Origin: Knoxdaviesia capensis
Lineage: Eukaryota > Ascomycota > Sordariomycetes > Microascales > Gondwanamycetaceae
Assembly: GCA_001510575.1 (NCBI GenBank)
Contig: LNGK01000005.1
Coordinates: 3,534,574 to 3,598,573, forward strand
DNA length: 64,000 bases
Direction of reading: 5' to 3'
Translations under genes and position numbers: made by a program
In this document: one piece after another, positions 35,666-46,458 of the stretch
Layout of the letters: each line of letters starts with the position of its first letter
Position numbering within the stretch: position 1 is the stretch's first letter
The notes under the pieces: model-generated
The model's database searches: none
Told to the model about the DNA's origin: nothing
The model's input: the letters and a program-made list of their open reading frames with translations, nothing else

Positions 35666-38065
35666 TTTAATATTCAACACACATAGGTAATTCAGTCCGA
35701 CAACGTCAAGCAACCATCGCTCTCGGCGTTGCTTGTCTGACTTTACCCTTCGCGGAGAGATGGCATGGGAAGTTGACAAGCCCTTGCCTGTACACGGCCC
35801 GCTCGGCTTGATCCCAGCCGTCTCATTTATAATTGTGCACGCCAGGCATGGATCCGCCGGCCGGAACAACAGACATTACCAAGCACGGAAGATCGACCTC
35901 AGGATAGGATTTAGCAAGACCCCGACGTACTGCAGGATATGTTCTAAGGGCAGAAGAGACGGTGGGGGTTGCTATGACATGGCGTACGGTGCCCTAAACG
36001 CCGGCGGGGTTAGCGGCGGGCGTATCGTCGAGACATGGCAGGGTTCCGGATTGTGCTAGTTGTGGAAGGTATGTCTCCCCAGCTGCAGGCTCTGCAAGGC
36101 GAGAATCATTCATTATCTCTCTTCCTGTCGGGGTTGGCGGTTTTTGACGTCGGAATCTGCGAGTCAGAGCCACGGGAAGCAAACACTGGCCACCCACGAC
36201 AGAGAGAGTCAGCCCCAATCGACCGGAATGGCGAATTTCCTGTACAGTCGCCAATGCCTGCTGGCTGGCTGTGGTGTGGCAGAAGGCCAAGATCCCGTTT
36301 CCCGACGTCAGGAGTGAGTTTGTTGGTAGGATGCCGCCACAAACGCGATGTTCCGAGAAAGCAGCTGCAACAAGCTGACTTTGGTTATGAATTTTTCTTG
36401 TGTGTTCTTTTACACGTGAGTTCTCGACCCGGATTAGAGTTATTGGGGCCTCGCCAGCGAGCAAGAAATCGGGTGGCGAGTTTGGCATGAAATCTGAACC
36501 TCTCGGCCGGGGATGCATATATATCATGAATAAAGGCCGGTGGAACGACAAGACTACGTCATTCCGGGTTGTGGTTCGCTGGAAAAGCATGCTCAAAGCA
36601 CGGTGGCAAGGCGGTCAAAGCCCAGGACATTCGAAGGGTGGAAAAAAAGCAAGACTAGGAGCTCCAGAAACTGCCAATATGGATTTACACGACGCATTTG
36701 CATTACCGATGCAGGAAGGCGCTGCAAACATGGCAAAACAGAGTCAAACGCTTAAGGCTTAAGCGGGCCGCGATCGAACGGGGAGAAAAGCAGGGTGAAT
36801 TTTTGGGAGCTTTTTTTTGGGTTCTTCCACTGGTCGTCGCAATTAAAGAATAGAACGTCCATGGAAGACATATGTAACTGGTAAGAGATGAAAAGCGTGG
36901 GACTCTCAGGGCAGGTGCAAACGCCGAAGCTTCTCCATATTTCGGTGATACGGTTGGGGCTGCTTATCGGGACTTTCCAGATTTCAATCTGCGATGCCAA
37001 CGACCAGAAATGTTTCGCGCGCTCGCTTCGGCTTCGGCGTTTACTGCCCCTGGCTGCGTTTGTGTTTTGTGTTTGCATGCACCATCAGTGTGGAGATCAC
37101 TGCACAGTTGACGTGGTGGTTTCTTCAGCATCTTGGAGCGTGGATTATCAAGCTTTCTTTTCATGCTAGGCGGCCAAGCTAAAGCACCCCATTTCCGCAC
37201 AACCTGCGTTAAGCTTTATTGAGACCTGCGGCCAAACTTGGGCTCCAAGATTGCTAACCAACCCCGTCCCTTACGTTATACAGCCAGAGTTTTTATTACT
37301 ATTTTTATTTTTATTTATCTTTGAAAATTCTCTTCGGGGTTTTCCCTTCTGCGTTTCTAGGTGCCGTGCCGTAGAAGCCGGGTGAATGGACCACCTCTTC
37401 TTCACTCTTGTGTGTTCCTGGTGCCTTGGCCAGTGTATGCACCCCGAACCATCGCGTCTCTGAACCGGCGTTAACAACATGTATCCTCACACACACTGCC
37501 AGTAGTTTTGGAGACTTAACCCGTAGTCAACCTGTTGCTTCCAGACGGTGTCTCTGGAAACCCCGATCTTGGAACTCGGGTGCCTCGGCGTTCACATCGG
37601 CATTATTAGTGATACTCTTTGCTGCTACCACCATTGCACACAACCGGCAGGAGCTGCGTCTTCGACGGGGTGCATCGCGCCTTCCTTGGCCCTGGCTGGC
37701 CTGGAGAGGGCTTAACCGCCACTTGCCATGTGCATCTCCTCCGTGCCTGCCCCTCCTTGATGGACGCTCTTTCTGCTTTTGGTATTCCCATCATCAATCC
37801 ATTTAGCTCCTTCTAGACCTCATCGCTTCTTCTTACTCAGCATATCAACTACCGTCGCCCTTTAGACTTTGTCTTTTTCATATAAAAGCTCCCCGCCCGC
37901 CCATCTTTTTTTCATTCCTCTTCGATCTGCTTTTCGATCTCCAGATACCATCAGCTTCCAGTGTTTTGCCCTTTCAGCTGTCTTTGCTCTGTCGTCTTTG
38001 TGAGCTTTCGTCTTCTTCACAAGCCTGTTCTTGATCTTTACATAGACTCCCCCCTTCTTCCCCTT

Positions 38066-38085
38066 CCCCCCCCCCCCCCCCCCCC
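38066..38085 (+). repeat. Poly-C tract in leader (20 C)
   Basis: A run of about 20 cytosines ending nine bases before the ATG of the flavin oxidoreductase gene, hence inside its 5' leader. Confidence 0.95.
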
Positions 38086-38094
38086 GTCTCTGCA

Positions 38095-39510
38095 ATGGCT
38101 CCTCATCCGTACCCCGGCGCCGAAGGCGTTGAGTACTACACCCCGGCCCAGATCCCGCCGCCGGGAGCCCTGGTCGACGCGAAAACCCTGCCGACCCTCT
38201 TCACCCCGCTGAAGATCCGCGGTGTCCAGCTGCAGCACCGCATTGCTGTCAGCCCCATGTGCACCTACAGTAAGCCGCAGCCCCGATTGTGCAGTTTCTG
38301 GCGGAATATGGCCATCGTCTAAATCTCCCCCAATGCAGGCTCCGATGACGGCCACATGTCCGATTGGCACCTGGTGCACCTTGGAAAGCTCGCCATGCAC
38401 GGTGGCAACCTGGTTATGTTCGAGGCCACTTCCGTTCAGCCCAACGGTGGCATCAGCCCCGCCGATGCTGGCCTGTGGAAGGACTCGCAGATTGCCCCGA
38501 TGAAGCGCATCACCGACTTCATCCACTCGCAGGGCCAGCATGCCGGTGTCCAGCTGGCCCACGCCGGCCGAAAGGCCTCGACTCTGCCTCCGTGGATGAT
38601 AGAGCGCGGAAAGAAGGCCAGCGCTGGCCCCGAGCTGGGAGGCTGGCCCGATAAGGTGGTGGCTCCGTCTGCCATCGCCTACAGCGACGCCTTCCACAAG
38701 CCCCATGCCCTGACTATTCCCGAGATCAAGGAGTTTATTGCCGACTTCACTGCTGCCGCCAAGCGCGCCTTGATTGCCGGGTTTGGTAAGTTGCTTCTTT
38801 TCCCGGATCTATCTCCGTGAATGCGCCTGTATCATGGAACTAACAGAGTGCCTGTCACAGACGTCATTGAGATCCACGGTGCTCACGGATACCTGGTTAA
38901 CCAGTTCATGTCGCCCGCCTCCAACAAGCGCACCGACGAGTACGGCGGCAGCTTCGAGAACCGCACCCGCCTGCTCTTCGAGCTGATTGCCTCGGTGCGC
39001 GCTGTGCTTCCCGAAGACTTCCCGCTCTTCCTCCGCATCTCGGCCACCGACTGGCTCGAGCACACCGATGAGCCGTCGTGGCGCGTCGAGGACTCCATCC
39101 GCCTGGCCAAGCTCCTCCCCGACGCCGGCATCGACCTGCTCGACGTCAGCACCAGCGGCATCAGCGAGCACCAGAAGATTGTCGTGCGCGACGCCTACTA
39201 CCAGGCCGATATCGCCGGAGCCATCCGCGAGGCTGTGCGTGCCGAGGGCAAGAAGCTGCTGATTGGCGCTGTTGGCCTGATCACCAATGCCTCCATGGCC
39301 CGCGACATTGTGCAGGACAACACCACTGCCAATGGCGTCCACATCGAGACCGAGAACGGCCGCTCGACCCAGGCCGACCTGGTGCTGGTGGCACGCCAGT
39401 TCCTGCGGGAGCCGGAGTTTGTCTTCAACGTTGCCAACAAGCTGGGTGTGAACGTCCAGTGGCCGGTGCAGTATCACCGCGTGCCCCCGCGTGTGAGGGA
39501 GGCCAACTAA
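38095..39510 (+). CDS. NADH:flavin oxidoreductase, old yellow enzyme family (YqjM-like)
   Basis: Exons 38095-38269, 38339-38785 and 38861-39510 join in phase to 423 residues. The FMN-binding TIM barrel is complete: the first block HRIAVSPMCTYSSDDGHMSD carries the cysteine that tunes the flavin in YqjM-type enzymes, followed by HLVHLGKLAMHGG, QLAHAGRKAS, and the substrate-binding pair of histidines in EIHGAHGYLVNQF, then SNKRTDEYGGSFENR. The last block LLIGAVGLITNASMA contacts the FMN phosphate. Such enzymes reduce activated C=C bonds of enones and related electrophiles with NAD(P)H; the natural substrate is unknown, and no biosynthetic cluster surrounds it, so a detoxification or general metabolic role is more likely than secondary metabolism. 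No targeting signal is evident. The ATG follows a CT-rich leader with a poly-C run. Confidence 0.92.
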
Positions 39511-40250
39511 GCCCCCGCGGTCTCGGTGTGGCTCTTGCGGCGGCGATAGACCTTGGATAGTGTGGCCTGCATTGTGTGGAGGCGGCGTGAAGTATCTGTG
39601 CTGGAGGCGGGTGCTATTTCCTTGTATTGTATCTCACGATTGATAGATGAACGAATGATCTTTTTCACTACGTTTGTTTGAACAAGTGTGAACGTGATTG
39701 AAGTAAATGAGCTGTTGATAGAGGGTTGAGGGCTTCATATTGCGAATTACTCGAGCTAGAGGAAGTCGGAGCACGGTGTTGATTCCAAGGTTGGAGCTAC
39801 AGAGTGTCAATTCATAGGGCGAAGAGACACAAAAAGGGTAACATTTGGGTAGAAGGAGACGGGGACGAGACGGAGAAGAAAAAATTAAGTTTACAATTTA
39901 TCAACATCCTGCGTGAAGATAGATACGTAGGGCACCGCGGACCATTGTCTCCGGCCACTCCACTCCCGGCCCCATCCACCGAGGGATTCGTATCATATCT
40001 CACTCCTAGAACCAATTCGAAACCGGACATACGCCACCGTCTAACCATCATCCACCACAACCCCGGGCACCGGGGCCCACCAACACGGCCCAAAGAAAAA
40101 AAAAACCCCCCAGACCAAAGCGCTCACAAAAAAACACCCCCCAAAAGGCTCAACAACAAGGCAGCGGAAAACGGGCGCGCCATCTCAGCGCAGCCGCGGG
40201 GACACGAACACCACGAAGGCGGCGACGGCGAGCGCGGCGCACAGGGCGAG
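39511..40250. other. Convergent intergenic region
   Basis: The 740 bp between convergent genes contains A-rich runs near 40099 and 40130 on the + strand and no coding signal. Confidence 0.6.
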
Positions 40251-40524
40251 TCAATTCGGACTGGCGGCCTTGGGCGGGTACTCGGTGCCGTTGCGCGCCA
40301 CGGTCGGCGTGCACGTGCAGCGGTCTTCGTGCTTGACGCCGTCCATCACGGACGGGATGTGCTGGCCGCAGCCCCACCACGAGGCCTTGCCTGGCGAGAA
40401 AGAAAAGAAAAAAAACAACAGAGGGTGGCGGTTAGTTTCGTGGGGATGTTGAATGGTTGAAGGTGGCAGTGTTGGTGTGAGGAGGTTACTTACCGCAGGT
40501 CGCACAGGTGGCGCTCTTGCACAT
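40251..40524 (-). CDS. Conserved 56-residue Cys-rich protein (probable zinc-binding)
   Basis: Two exons on the minus strand: 40524-40494 (31 nt, MCKSATCATCG) and 40390-40251, joined in phase across a 103-nt intron. The second exon reads KASWWGCGQHIPSVMDGV and then RCTCTPTVARNGTEYPPKA. Cysteines at 2, 7, 10, 18, 34 and 36 plus a His in CGQH suggest a small metal-binding fold. From memory, very similar short proteins with a C-x2-C, WWGCG-x-HI and CTC pattern occur across fungi and also in plants and bacteria; their function is not known to me. It is too small for most gene finders because the first exon has 11 codons. A TATATA element lies about 300 bp upstream (near 40815), and a sequence gap begins 33 bp upstream of the ATG. 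Confidence 0.85.
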
Positions 40525-40557
40525 GGTGTCCAGGATCGAGAGGGGAGTTGGGGGGGG

Positions 40558-40617
40558 NNNNNNNNNNNNNNNNNNNNNNNNNNNNNNNNNNNNNNNNNNN
40601 NNNNNNNNNNNNNNNNN
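40558..40617. other. Assembly gap of 60 undetermined bases inside a poly-G run
   Basis: Sixty N characters flanked on both sides by runs of G, lying in the leader/promoter of the small Cys-rich gene. The true length is unknown. Confidence 0.99.
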
Positions 40618-41672
40618 GGGGGGGGGGATGCAGTGTGATTTTGAGAGACTGGGGAGGCTTGAAAGAAATCAAGATATATGAGATGTGGGAGAGAGAAGGG
40701 TAGTTCTTCTTGAACTGATGTGATTGCTGGAAAGTTGGAATTTATCGATGGGGAAAGAAAAGAATGAGAGAAGAGGGGCTTCGGAGAGCTGGCCAGGCAA
40801 AGATGTGGGCGGGCGTTTATATACCAAGAAAATCCAAATTAAATAAAATCCCGAGAAGCTCTAGAAGAGCTCGAAAAGCTAGGGTCATCCCGCGGTATCG
40901 GAGAGCTCCTTCCCTCCTTCCCCTCCCCTCCCCCAGCCCTTCCGCATTTTCTTTCCAATTTCTAATCACCGTCTCTTTGCTTCCGACCCTTTTTTGAAGT
41001 TCGGCGACGATGACATAATTAGGTCCCATCCTCCCGTTGGACCCGGAATGCTAACTCTTCGGGGGACGTGTCAAAGTGGCGAAGGGGGGGGGGGCACCTC
41101 TGCTCCCCGCGCTTTCGGCGGTCTTACAGTGGGCAAGGTCGGCGTTTCTCGGCGGTGTGGGTTTTGGGCGGACAGGTTGCTGGAGGGCATCAAAGGTCGC
41201 GCCGCCGCCGGGAATCTGGAATGCTTTGTCTGCAAATTGTCTGCAAATGGAAGGGTAGAGAGACATGCAGAAGCTTGAACGCCAACTTTCGTTGACACAA
41301 CTTGGGACGGCGTGGTGTTAGTCGTCGTCTACGTCAGTCAGGTGCCCGATCATGAGATGCAAGGACCCCGCGTAACCCTTAAGAGTAGGGTTGCGGTGGG
41401 TTCTGAGATCTGGGCATGTATCTCGAATAACAGTGGCCGGTAATGAAATTCTGATTGCCAGCAGTCAAATAATATATATATATATATATAAACAAAAATA
41501 GATAACCCAAAGATGTGGCATCTTGAAACATCAGGACCACCTGCAATGTGCATCTGGCCGGACATACATCGAGGAAGCAAAATGACGTTCTCGATACCCT
41601 CTACAGACAACGGCAAAGGCTCCCCAAAAGAGATCACACATCCAAAATCACGAGACAAACAATCCATACACG
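40618..41672. other. Intergenic region with telobox pair and AT repeat
   Basis: No gene is seen. The stretch holds a TATATA element (40815), a G-run near 41085, an AACCCT / AGGGTT inverted pair at 41374-41392, and an (AT) run at 41472-41490 near the 3' end of the pyroglutamyl peptidase gene. Confidence 0.6.
41472..41490 (+). repeat. (AT)n microsatellite
   Basis: Nineteen bases of alternating A and T in the 3' flank of the pyroglutamyl peptidase gene. Confidence 0.9.
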
Positions 41673-42647
41673 TTACTCGCTTCCCCGCAACCACCCCCGG
41701 TGCACCTCGCTTTCCACAAGCGACCGGATCAGAGCCAGCGCAACCTTGACGCCCTTATCCACGGCCGCGGCAGAGGCATCGCTGGGCACATGCAAGAACA
41801 CCACGCGGCGGCGCTGGCCCGCCCTGTACGTCTGGGCCAGGCTGGAGAAGTAGATGAAGTCGCACAGGTAGTGGCCGGCGTCCTCGGAGACGAAGACGCG
41901 GGTGGGCTGCGGGTCGGCCGGCCCGGCGTCGACCGACTCGGCGCAGTGGGCGCGCCAGCGCGCCAGCGCATCGTCGACGTCGATGTCGGACTCCAGCTCG
42001 GCCGGCATGCCGGCCCACACCCAGCGCGCGCCCTCGGCGAGGCGGCGGCGCTCGTCCTCGAGCAGCTCGCCGTCGACGTCGCGCGCCGCGTAGCCGTCGC
42101 GGTGGCCGCGGCGCTCCAGCGCGTACTGGCGCTCCGGGCCGGCCATGCCGATGTGCAGCACGAGGTCGATGCGGCGGCGGTCGACCGGGACCAGGCCGTT
42201 GTCGCCGGCCCACAGCTCGGGCACCAGGCTGCGCACGGTCTGGTAGTTTACGCGCACGGGGGCCGGGTGCACGTACAGGCGGACGCGGGGGTGCCTATGC
42301 GGGGGCTTCTGGGCAGGTACATCGCTGGAACTGGTTGTGGTGGTGGTGGTGTTGTCGAGGGGTGGCTCCGGCGGCGGCGGGTGGACGTGGCCCGGGTCCG
42401 GCACGGGGGCCGGCGGTGCCGGAGGTGGCGGGTGGGACGGAGCCGGGACGTCTGGGAGGTAGGTCGGGAGGCGGCTGGCGATTTCCCACGACGGGTTCAC
42501 GGGGTATTGATCGCGGAACGGCTGGAAACGCACGGGGCCCGGGTCAGAATGTGCGGGATGTTTGGTGTGGAGGGACGGGACACTTACGGCAAAGCCCGTG
42601 ACAAGCACGCTTATCTCGTCATCCTCGATATCGATGATGGAGCCCAT
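41673..42647 (-). CDS. Pyroglutamyl peptidase I (peptidase family C15)
   Basis: Exon 1 (42647-42588, 20 codons) and exon 2 (42521-41673) join in phase to 302 residues across a 66-nt intron. Splicing restores SVLVTGFAPFRDQYPVNPSW, the conserved start of C15 enzymes. These cytosolic cysteine peptidases remove N-terminal pyroglutamate from peptides. The catalytic set is visible: Glu in GMAGPERQYALERRG, Cys240 in GHYLCDFIYFSSL, and His264 in VVFLHVP. Between residues about 43 and 85 there is a Pro/Thr-rich low-complexity insert (repeated PPPP and TTTT) not present in the bacterial enzymes, which are about 215 residues. GC3 is very high, giving a 322-codon antisense frame that I treat as a shadow. 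Its promoter is shared with, and divergent from, TMA22. Confidence 0.9.
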   Translation of the reverse strand: MGSIIDIEDDEISVLVTGFAVSVPSLHTKHPAHSDPGPVRFQPFRDQYPVNPSWEIASRLPTYLPDVPAPSHPPPPAPPAPVPDPGHVHPPPPEPPLDNTTTTTTSSSDVPAQKPPHRHPRVRLYVHPAPVRVNYQTVRSLVPELWAGDNGLVPVDRRRIDLVLHIGMAGPERQYALERRGHRDGYAARDVDGELLEDERRRLAEGARWVWAGMPAELESDIDVDDALARWRAHCAESVDAGPADPQPTRVFVSEDAGHYLCDFIYFSSLAQTYRAGQRRRVVFLHVPSDASAAAVDKGVKVALALIRSLVESEVHRGWLRGSE

Positions 42648-43574
42648 GGCGACGGTGGGGGGCTATAAGGCAGGTGCGGAAGCAAAAGACGGGGGGGTTT
42701 CTAAGAAGGGCTGGATGAGTAGATGAGACAAGCTTACGACAATGTTCTGAAGGAGATAATCGTCTATCGGGATAGTAACAACACAGAGAACGAAGAGCGA
42801 GATGAATTGAAGGCGACTTGGCCAAGCTTACGGCCACGTTAAATGCAAGATTGGCGGTGTTGGGTACTGGCCATATAGGGTCTTTAGGTCTTTGGAAGCG
42901 GGCTAGACTGCCCTAATTCCCAAAGTCCCCGGCCATCCTTCAAGCTCAAACGATGGAGATGTGTCTGCGGTCGGTCTCCATTTCAGAAGCCCCCCGGCCT
43001 GGGGCATAGATCTAGATATGTAACGAGATACACCAACAGTGCTCAACACCCCGATCCAGCGGGATCTGGCGGATCGGAGAATAACCCAAGTCAGCTGCAG
43101 TTTGAATCCAACTCCCCCAGACCGAAGCAAGACGAAAAGCCAACGTCAGAAGCAAGAAGAAGAGATGACCCAAATACAGTGCGCCATCCGTGCTAAAGGC
43201 ACAGTAACCCACTGTATGCCCAACCCGTGCCAAAAGTCTGCATGCACCTCAAGCTGCCCCGCGATTTTTCCTCAGCTGCAAGAGCTGCCTCCCTGGGTTG
43301 TGCATCGCTCCTTCCGTGTGTCGTGGTGATGTATGGAGGGGCAACCAAACTCCCCCACCACCACTAACAAAAAATCTTCCGCTGCATTTTTATGCACCCA
43401 ACAGCCACAAGTACTTGAACCTCTCTCCTCGCTTTGAATTGGGTTGTGTATACCGTGTTCTATTTCATTGTATTTTTTACTTCATTTTCTCCTGCTTCTT
43501 CTACGTTCGTTTCTTTTCCCGGACCTGTACCTCCTCTTGCCGTCTCCCGTGTCCCGACTTTCGCGTTGTTCAAC
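42648..43574. promoter_or_regulatory. Divergent promoter region, pyroglutamyl peptidase / TMA22
   Basis: A 927-bp stretch between divergent start codons with no coding signal. The TMA22-proximal 150 bp is CT-rich, as for other translation genes here. Confidence 0.6.
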
Positions 43575-44500
43575 ATGGCCGACTCGGACCAAGCTGCCGA
43601 GTCTCAAGGCCGCCAGGTCGTGTACTGCGGAGGTGAGTTTGGTGTGAGGAGGGTCTCGCGGTGTGAGATAATGCGGGAGGGTCACTCTCTGAGGCCGTCC
43701 GGGCTTCCATGTCCTTCCAATGCTTCTCACCACTCAGTGCTAACGATAGACGCGCGTTTGTTTTCCTCCTGTAGTGTGCACGCTACCACCCGAGGTTCGT
43801 CGAACTGCTGCCTTTTGCTTGCTCAATCAAGTGTATCCGCTTCGACTATCGATCCAGATCGAGCCCCCCATGACATGCTGCTGTGCACTAACGCATCGGC
43901 CTTCTCTCGAACCCCCCTCTACAGTACTGCGAGTATGGCGGAACCCTGAAGAAGTGCCAGGAATGGCTTGAGAAGAACCACCCAGCCATGTACAGCCGGA
44001 TATGGTCTCCAGGTTCGTCCCTTTTCTGCGTCATTTGGCCATTACATGCCTCCGAAACAGGTCCTAACACCGTACATCCACTTCCCACCATAACAGAAGT
44101 CCTCGAGGCCGCCACCGCGTCACTGTCGCTCGAAGCCCAACAACGAGCTGCCAAGGACGCGCAGAAGAAGGCGGCCAAGGCCGAGGCCGCCGAGCAGAAG
44201 CACGCCGACAAGATCGCAAAGAGCATCGTCACCATCAAGCGGATCGAGCGCAACAAGAAGAAGTTCGTCACTACTGTGGCGGGCCTGGAGGCCTTTGGCC
44301 TGGACCTGAAGAAGGTGGCCAAGGAGTTCGGCAAGAAGTTTGCCACCGGCTCTTCCGTCACCAAGGTCCCCGCCGGCGGCGACGAGATCGTCGTGCAGGG
44401 CGACGTCAGCGACGAGATCGAGGAGTTCCTGCTGGAGCAGTACAAGGATATCCCCCAGGACAATATCGAGCTGGTCGACGACAAGAAGAAGAAGAAATAG
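43575..44500 (+). CDS. tma22: Translation machinery-associated protein 22 (DENR homologue)
   Basis: Four exons (43575-43632, 43775-43794, 43925-44012, 44097-44500) join in phase to 189 residues, the normal length for Tma22. The N-terminus MADSDQAAESQGRQ leads to a zinc-binding site, VVYCGVCTLPPEYCEYGG with a fourth Cys at 37 (Cys 18, 21, 28, 37), as in DENR. The C-terminal SUI1/eIF1-like domain spans about residues 100-180 and includes SIVTIKRIERNKKKFVTTV, GLDLKKVAKEFGKKFATG and GDEIVVQGDV; it ends in a lysine run. Tma22 pairs with Tma20 (MCT-1) to recycle 40S subunits and remove deacylated tRNA after termination. Exon 2 is only 20 nt but encodes part of the zinc site, so it must be retained. 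Confidence 0.95.
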
Positions 44501-45440
44501 GCCATTTTCCGAAGACTTCGCGTCCGTTGAACCCCCGGGATTCATGGCTTCCGATCCCGGACTTTGATCCCGCAGACAGCCGAGTCTGCTGCATCTGTGC
44601 AGTCTTTTCTGCCGACCACCGAGATTCATGCATCAGGAATCTCAGCCTCCTCCCTTCTCAACACTCTCACTTATTACTGTCCCAGATTTTTAACCCACCT
44701 AGAAGCAGTATCCTCTGGTGTCCGCTCTTGTTGCGTGAGACTTGAGATGCATGCTGTTCTTCTATCCCACGTAACCCAATCCACAAAACCACGCAAAAAA
44801 TACCCACCCTCTGATCATGGCTCATTCAAAACCAGTTATATAGGTGCTTCTGCTAGCGAGCTTTCCATCTTCTGTCTTTTTCTGTCCATTATGACAGAGT
44901 GCCCGGTCCTCCCAAGCTGGCTGAAATTATGCCTGTGTGGGCTGCGTCTCATAGCCATCGATGGACTTAGCTGAAAGCCGTGTTTTTATATATCTCTCAT
45001 CATGTATTTCACGTCCACGTGTCTCCTTGTGCGCACGATAAAGACGCTCTGCTTTTTTGGTTCCACATGTGATGGCCCCAACTCTGTGAACATGCCATGC
45101 ACCACTGATGACCCGAAATAGGAGAGATTTCATGTCAGAGAGATCGGTTTCAATTCAACCACCCCATAATAGCAACGGAAGAAACTGATACACTCAAAGA
45201 TATAGCCGTCCGTGGAGCCAACAAGAAACGAGGAAAACGCCCCCCATACAGCTGGGAATAGTGTACTGGGTCATATATACTGAACGATAAGACAAGAGAG
45301 CGCTCATGCAATTTAGTCTGTGAGCTTTACGAAACAAGAAACGCCGCTCCCCAGAACCTGGACCCAGTGATAAAGAAGCCGATAAATCACACAAAACACC
45401 AGTAAAGCCGCTTGGCTGGTAGAGCGAACGGCGTTTTTCT
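44501..45440. other. Convergent intergenic region
   Basis: The 940 bp between TMA22 and Borealin 3' ends shows no coding signal. Confidence 0.6.
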
Positions 45441-46408
45441 TTACGCCCGCTTGCGCAGCGTCCGGGTGGTAGTCGGGGCCGCTCTGGCCGTCGCAGCCGC
45501 ACGCTTCGTGGCCGCCGCCGACGTCCCGGCCGCCTTCTTCGCCGCGGCTGTGGCCTGTCGGTTGGCCGCAGCCGCGGTAGCGCGTGCAGACGCTGCGGTG
45601 GTTTTCTTGACCACGGTGGCGGTGCTGCCGTCGCTCGAGGCACTAGCCCGGCTGCGGCCAGCACCGGCGCGCGCAGTGGCGGAGGGCGCGGGGGTGCGGC
45701 GGCCGCCCTTGGCCGCAGCGGTGGAGCTGCTGGCGGTCGACGCGGTCGACGCGGAGCTGGTGGTAGACGTGACGGTGTTTTTGCGGGTGAGGGCGCCGCG
45801 GGTGGCCTTGGCCTTCTCGACCATATTCGAGAACAGCGACGAGGCGGCGCCGCCGGCGGTCATGGTGCGCGACGCGGTGTGCATCTTGGCGGGCGAGCCG
45901 GGCCGCGAGGCGGCCATGGCGGTGGCCTTGGACGGCGAGAGGGACACGGTGGCGGCGGCGGCGGAGGTGGTGGTGGGCAGGCGGCGCGGCGGCGGCGGGC
46001 CCATGCGCGAGTTGGACGAGGTGGGCGAGAGCACGAGGCCCGGCTCGCCGGCCGAGTCGGTTGCGGCGGTGCTGCCGTTGGTGGCTGACGTGGCGGTGCG
46101 CGAGCGCTTCTTGGGGCTGTCGAGGCCTGAGAGGGCGTTTTCCTTGTCACCGCCGAGGTGGTCGCTGGGTTGCGGGAAGGCCTGGAGTTAGAGCCTGGTG
46201 GTTTCCGACGATGGCCGGCACGAATCTTCGTTTGGGGACCAACTTACCTTGTTCGCTTGTATGAGCGCGCTCCCGCGGCGCTGGCCTTCTGGGGACTGGA
46301 GGCGAAGTTACTCCGAACGTCTTTCAGAGGGACCGGCGGGCCGTGGAGGTTTCTCTGGTGGCTATAGGGGACGTTGTTGCGCTGGGTTTGTTGTTCTTGT
46401 TGTTGTGG

Positions 46409-46458
<50 letters not shown>

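Larger units (their letters stand above)
29898..38094. other. 8-kb gene-poor interval
   Basis: I find no supported gene. The first 1.5 kb (29.9-31.4 kb) is strongly purine-rich on the + strand (GA, GAGA, GGGA tracts), as expected for the promoter/leader of the minus-strand BTB gene. The rest is mixed sequence with scattered homopolymers (poly-A near 31618, poly-G near 34319) and a short telomere-type repeat at 35650. No terminal repeats, transposase or tRNA-like B box was recognised. The last 300 bp, CT-rich, is the leader of the flavin oxidoreductase gene. Confidence 0.55.

Noticed and set aside
41700..42668. Open frame of 322 codons antisense to pyroglutamyl peptidase
   Set aside because: Same cause; the sense strand carries the C15 catalytic residues.
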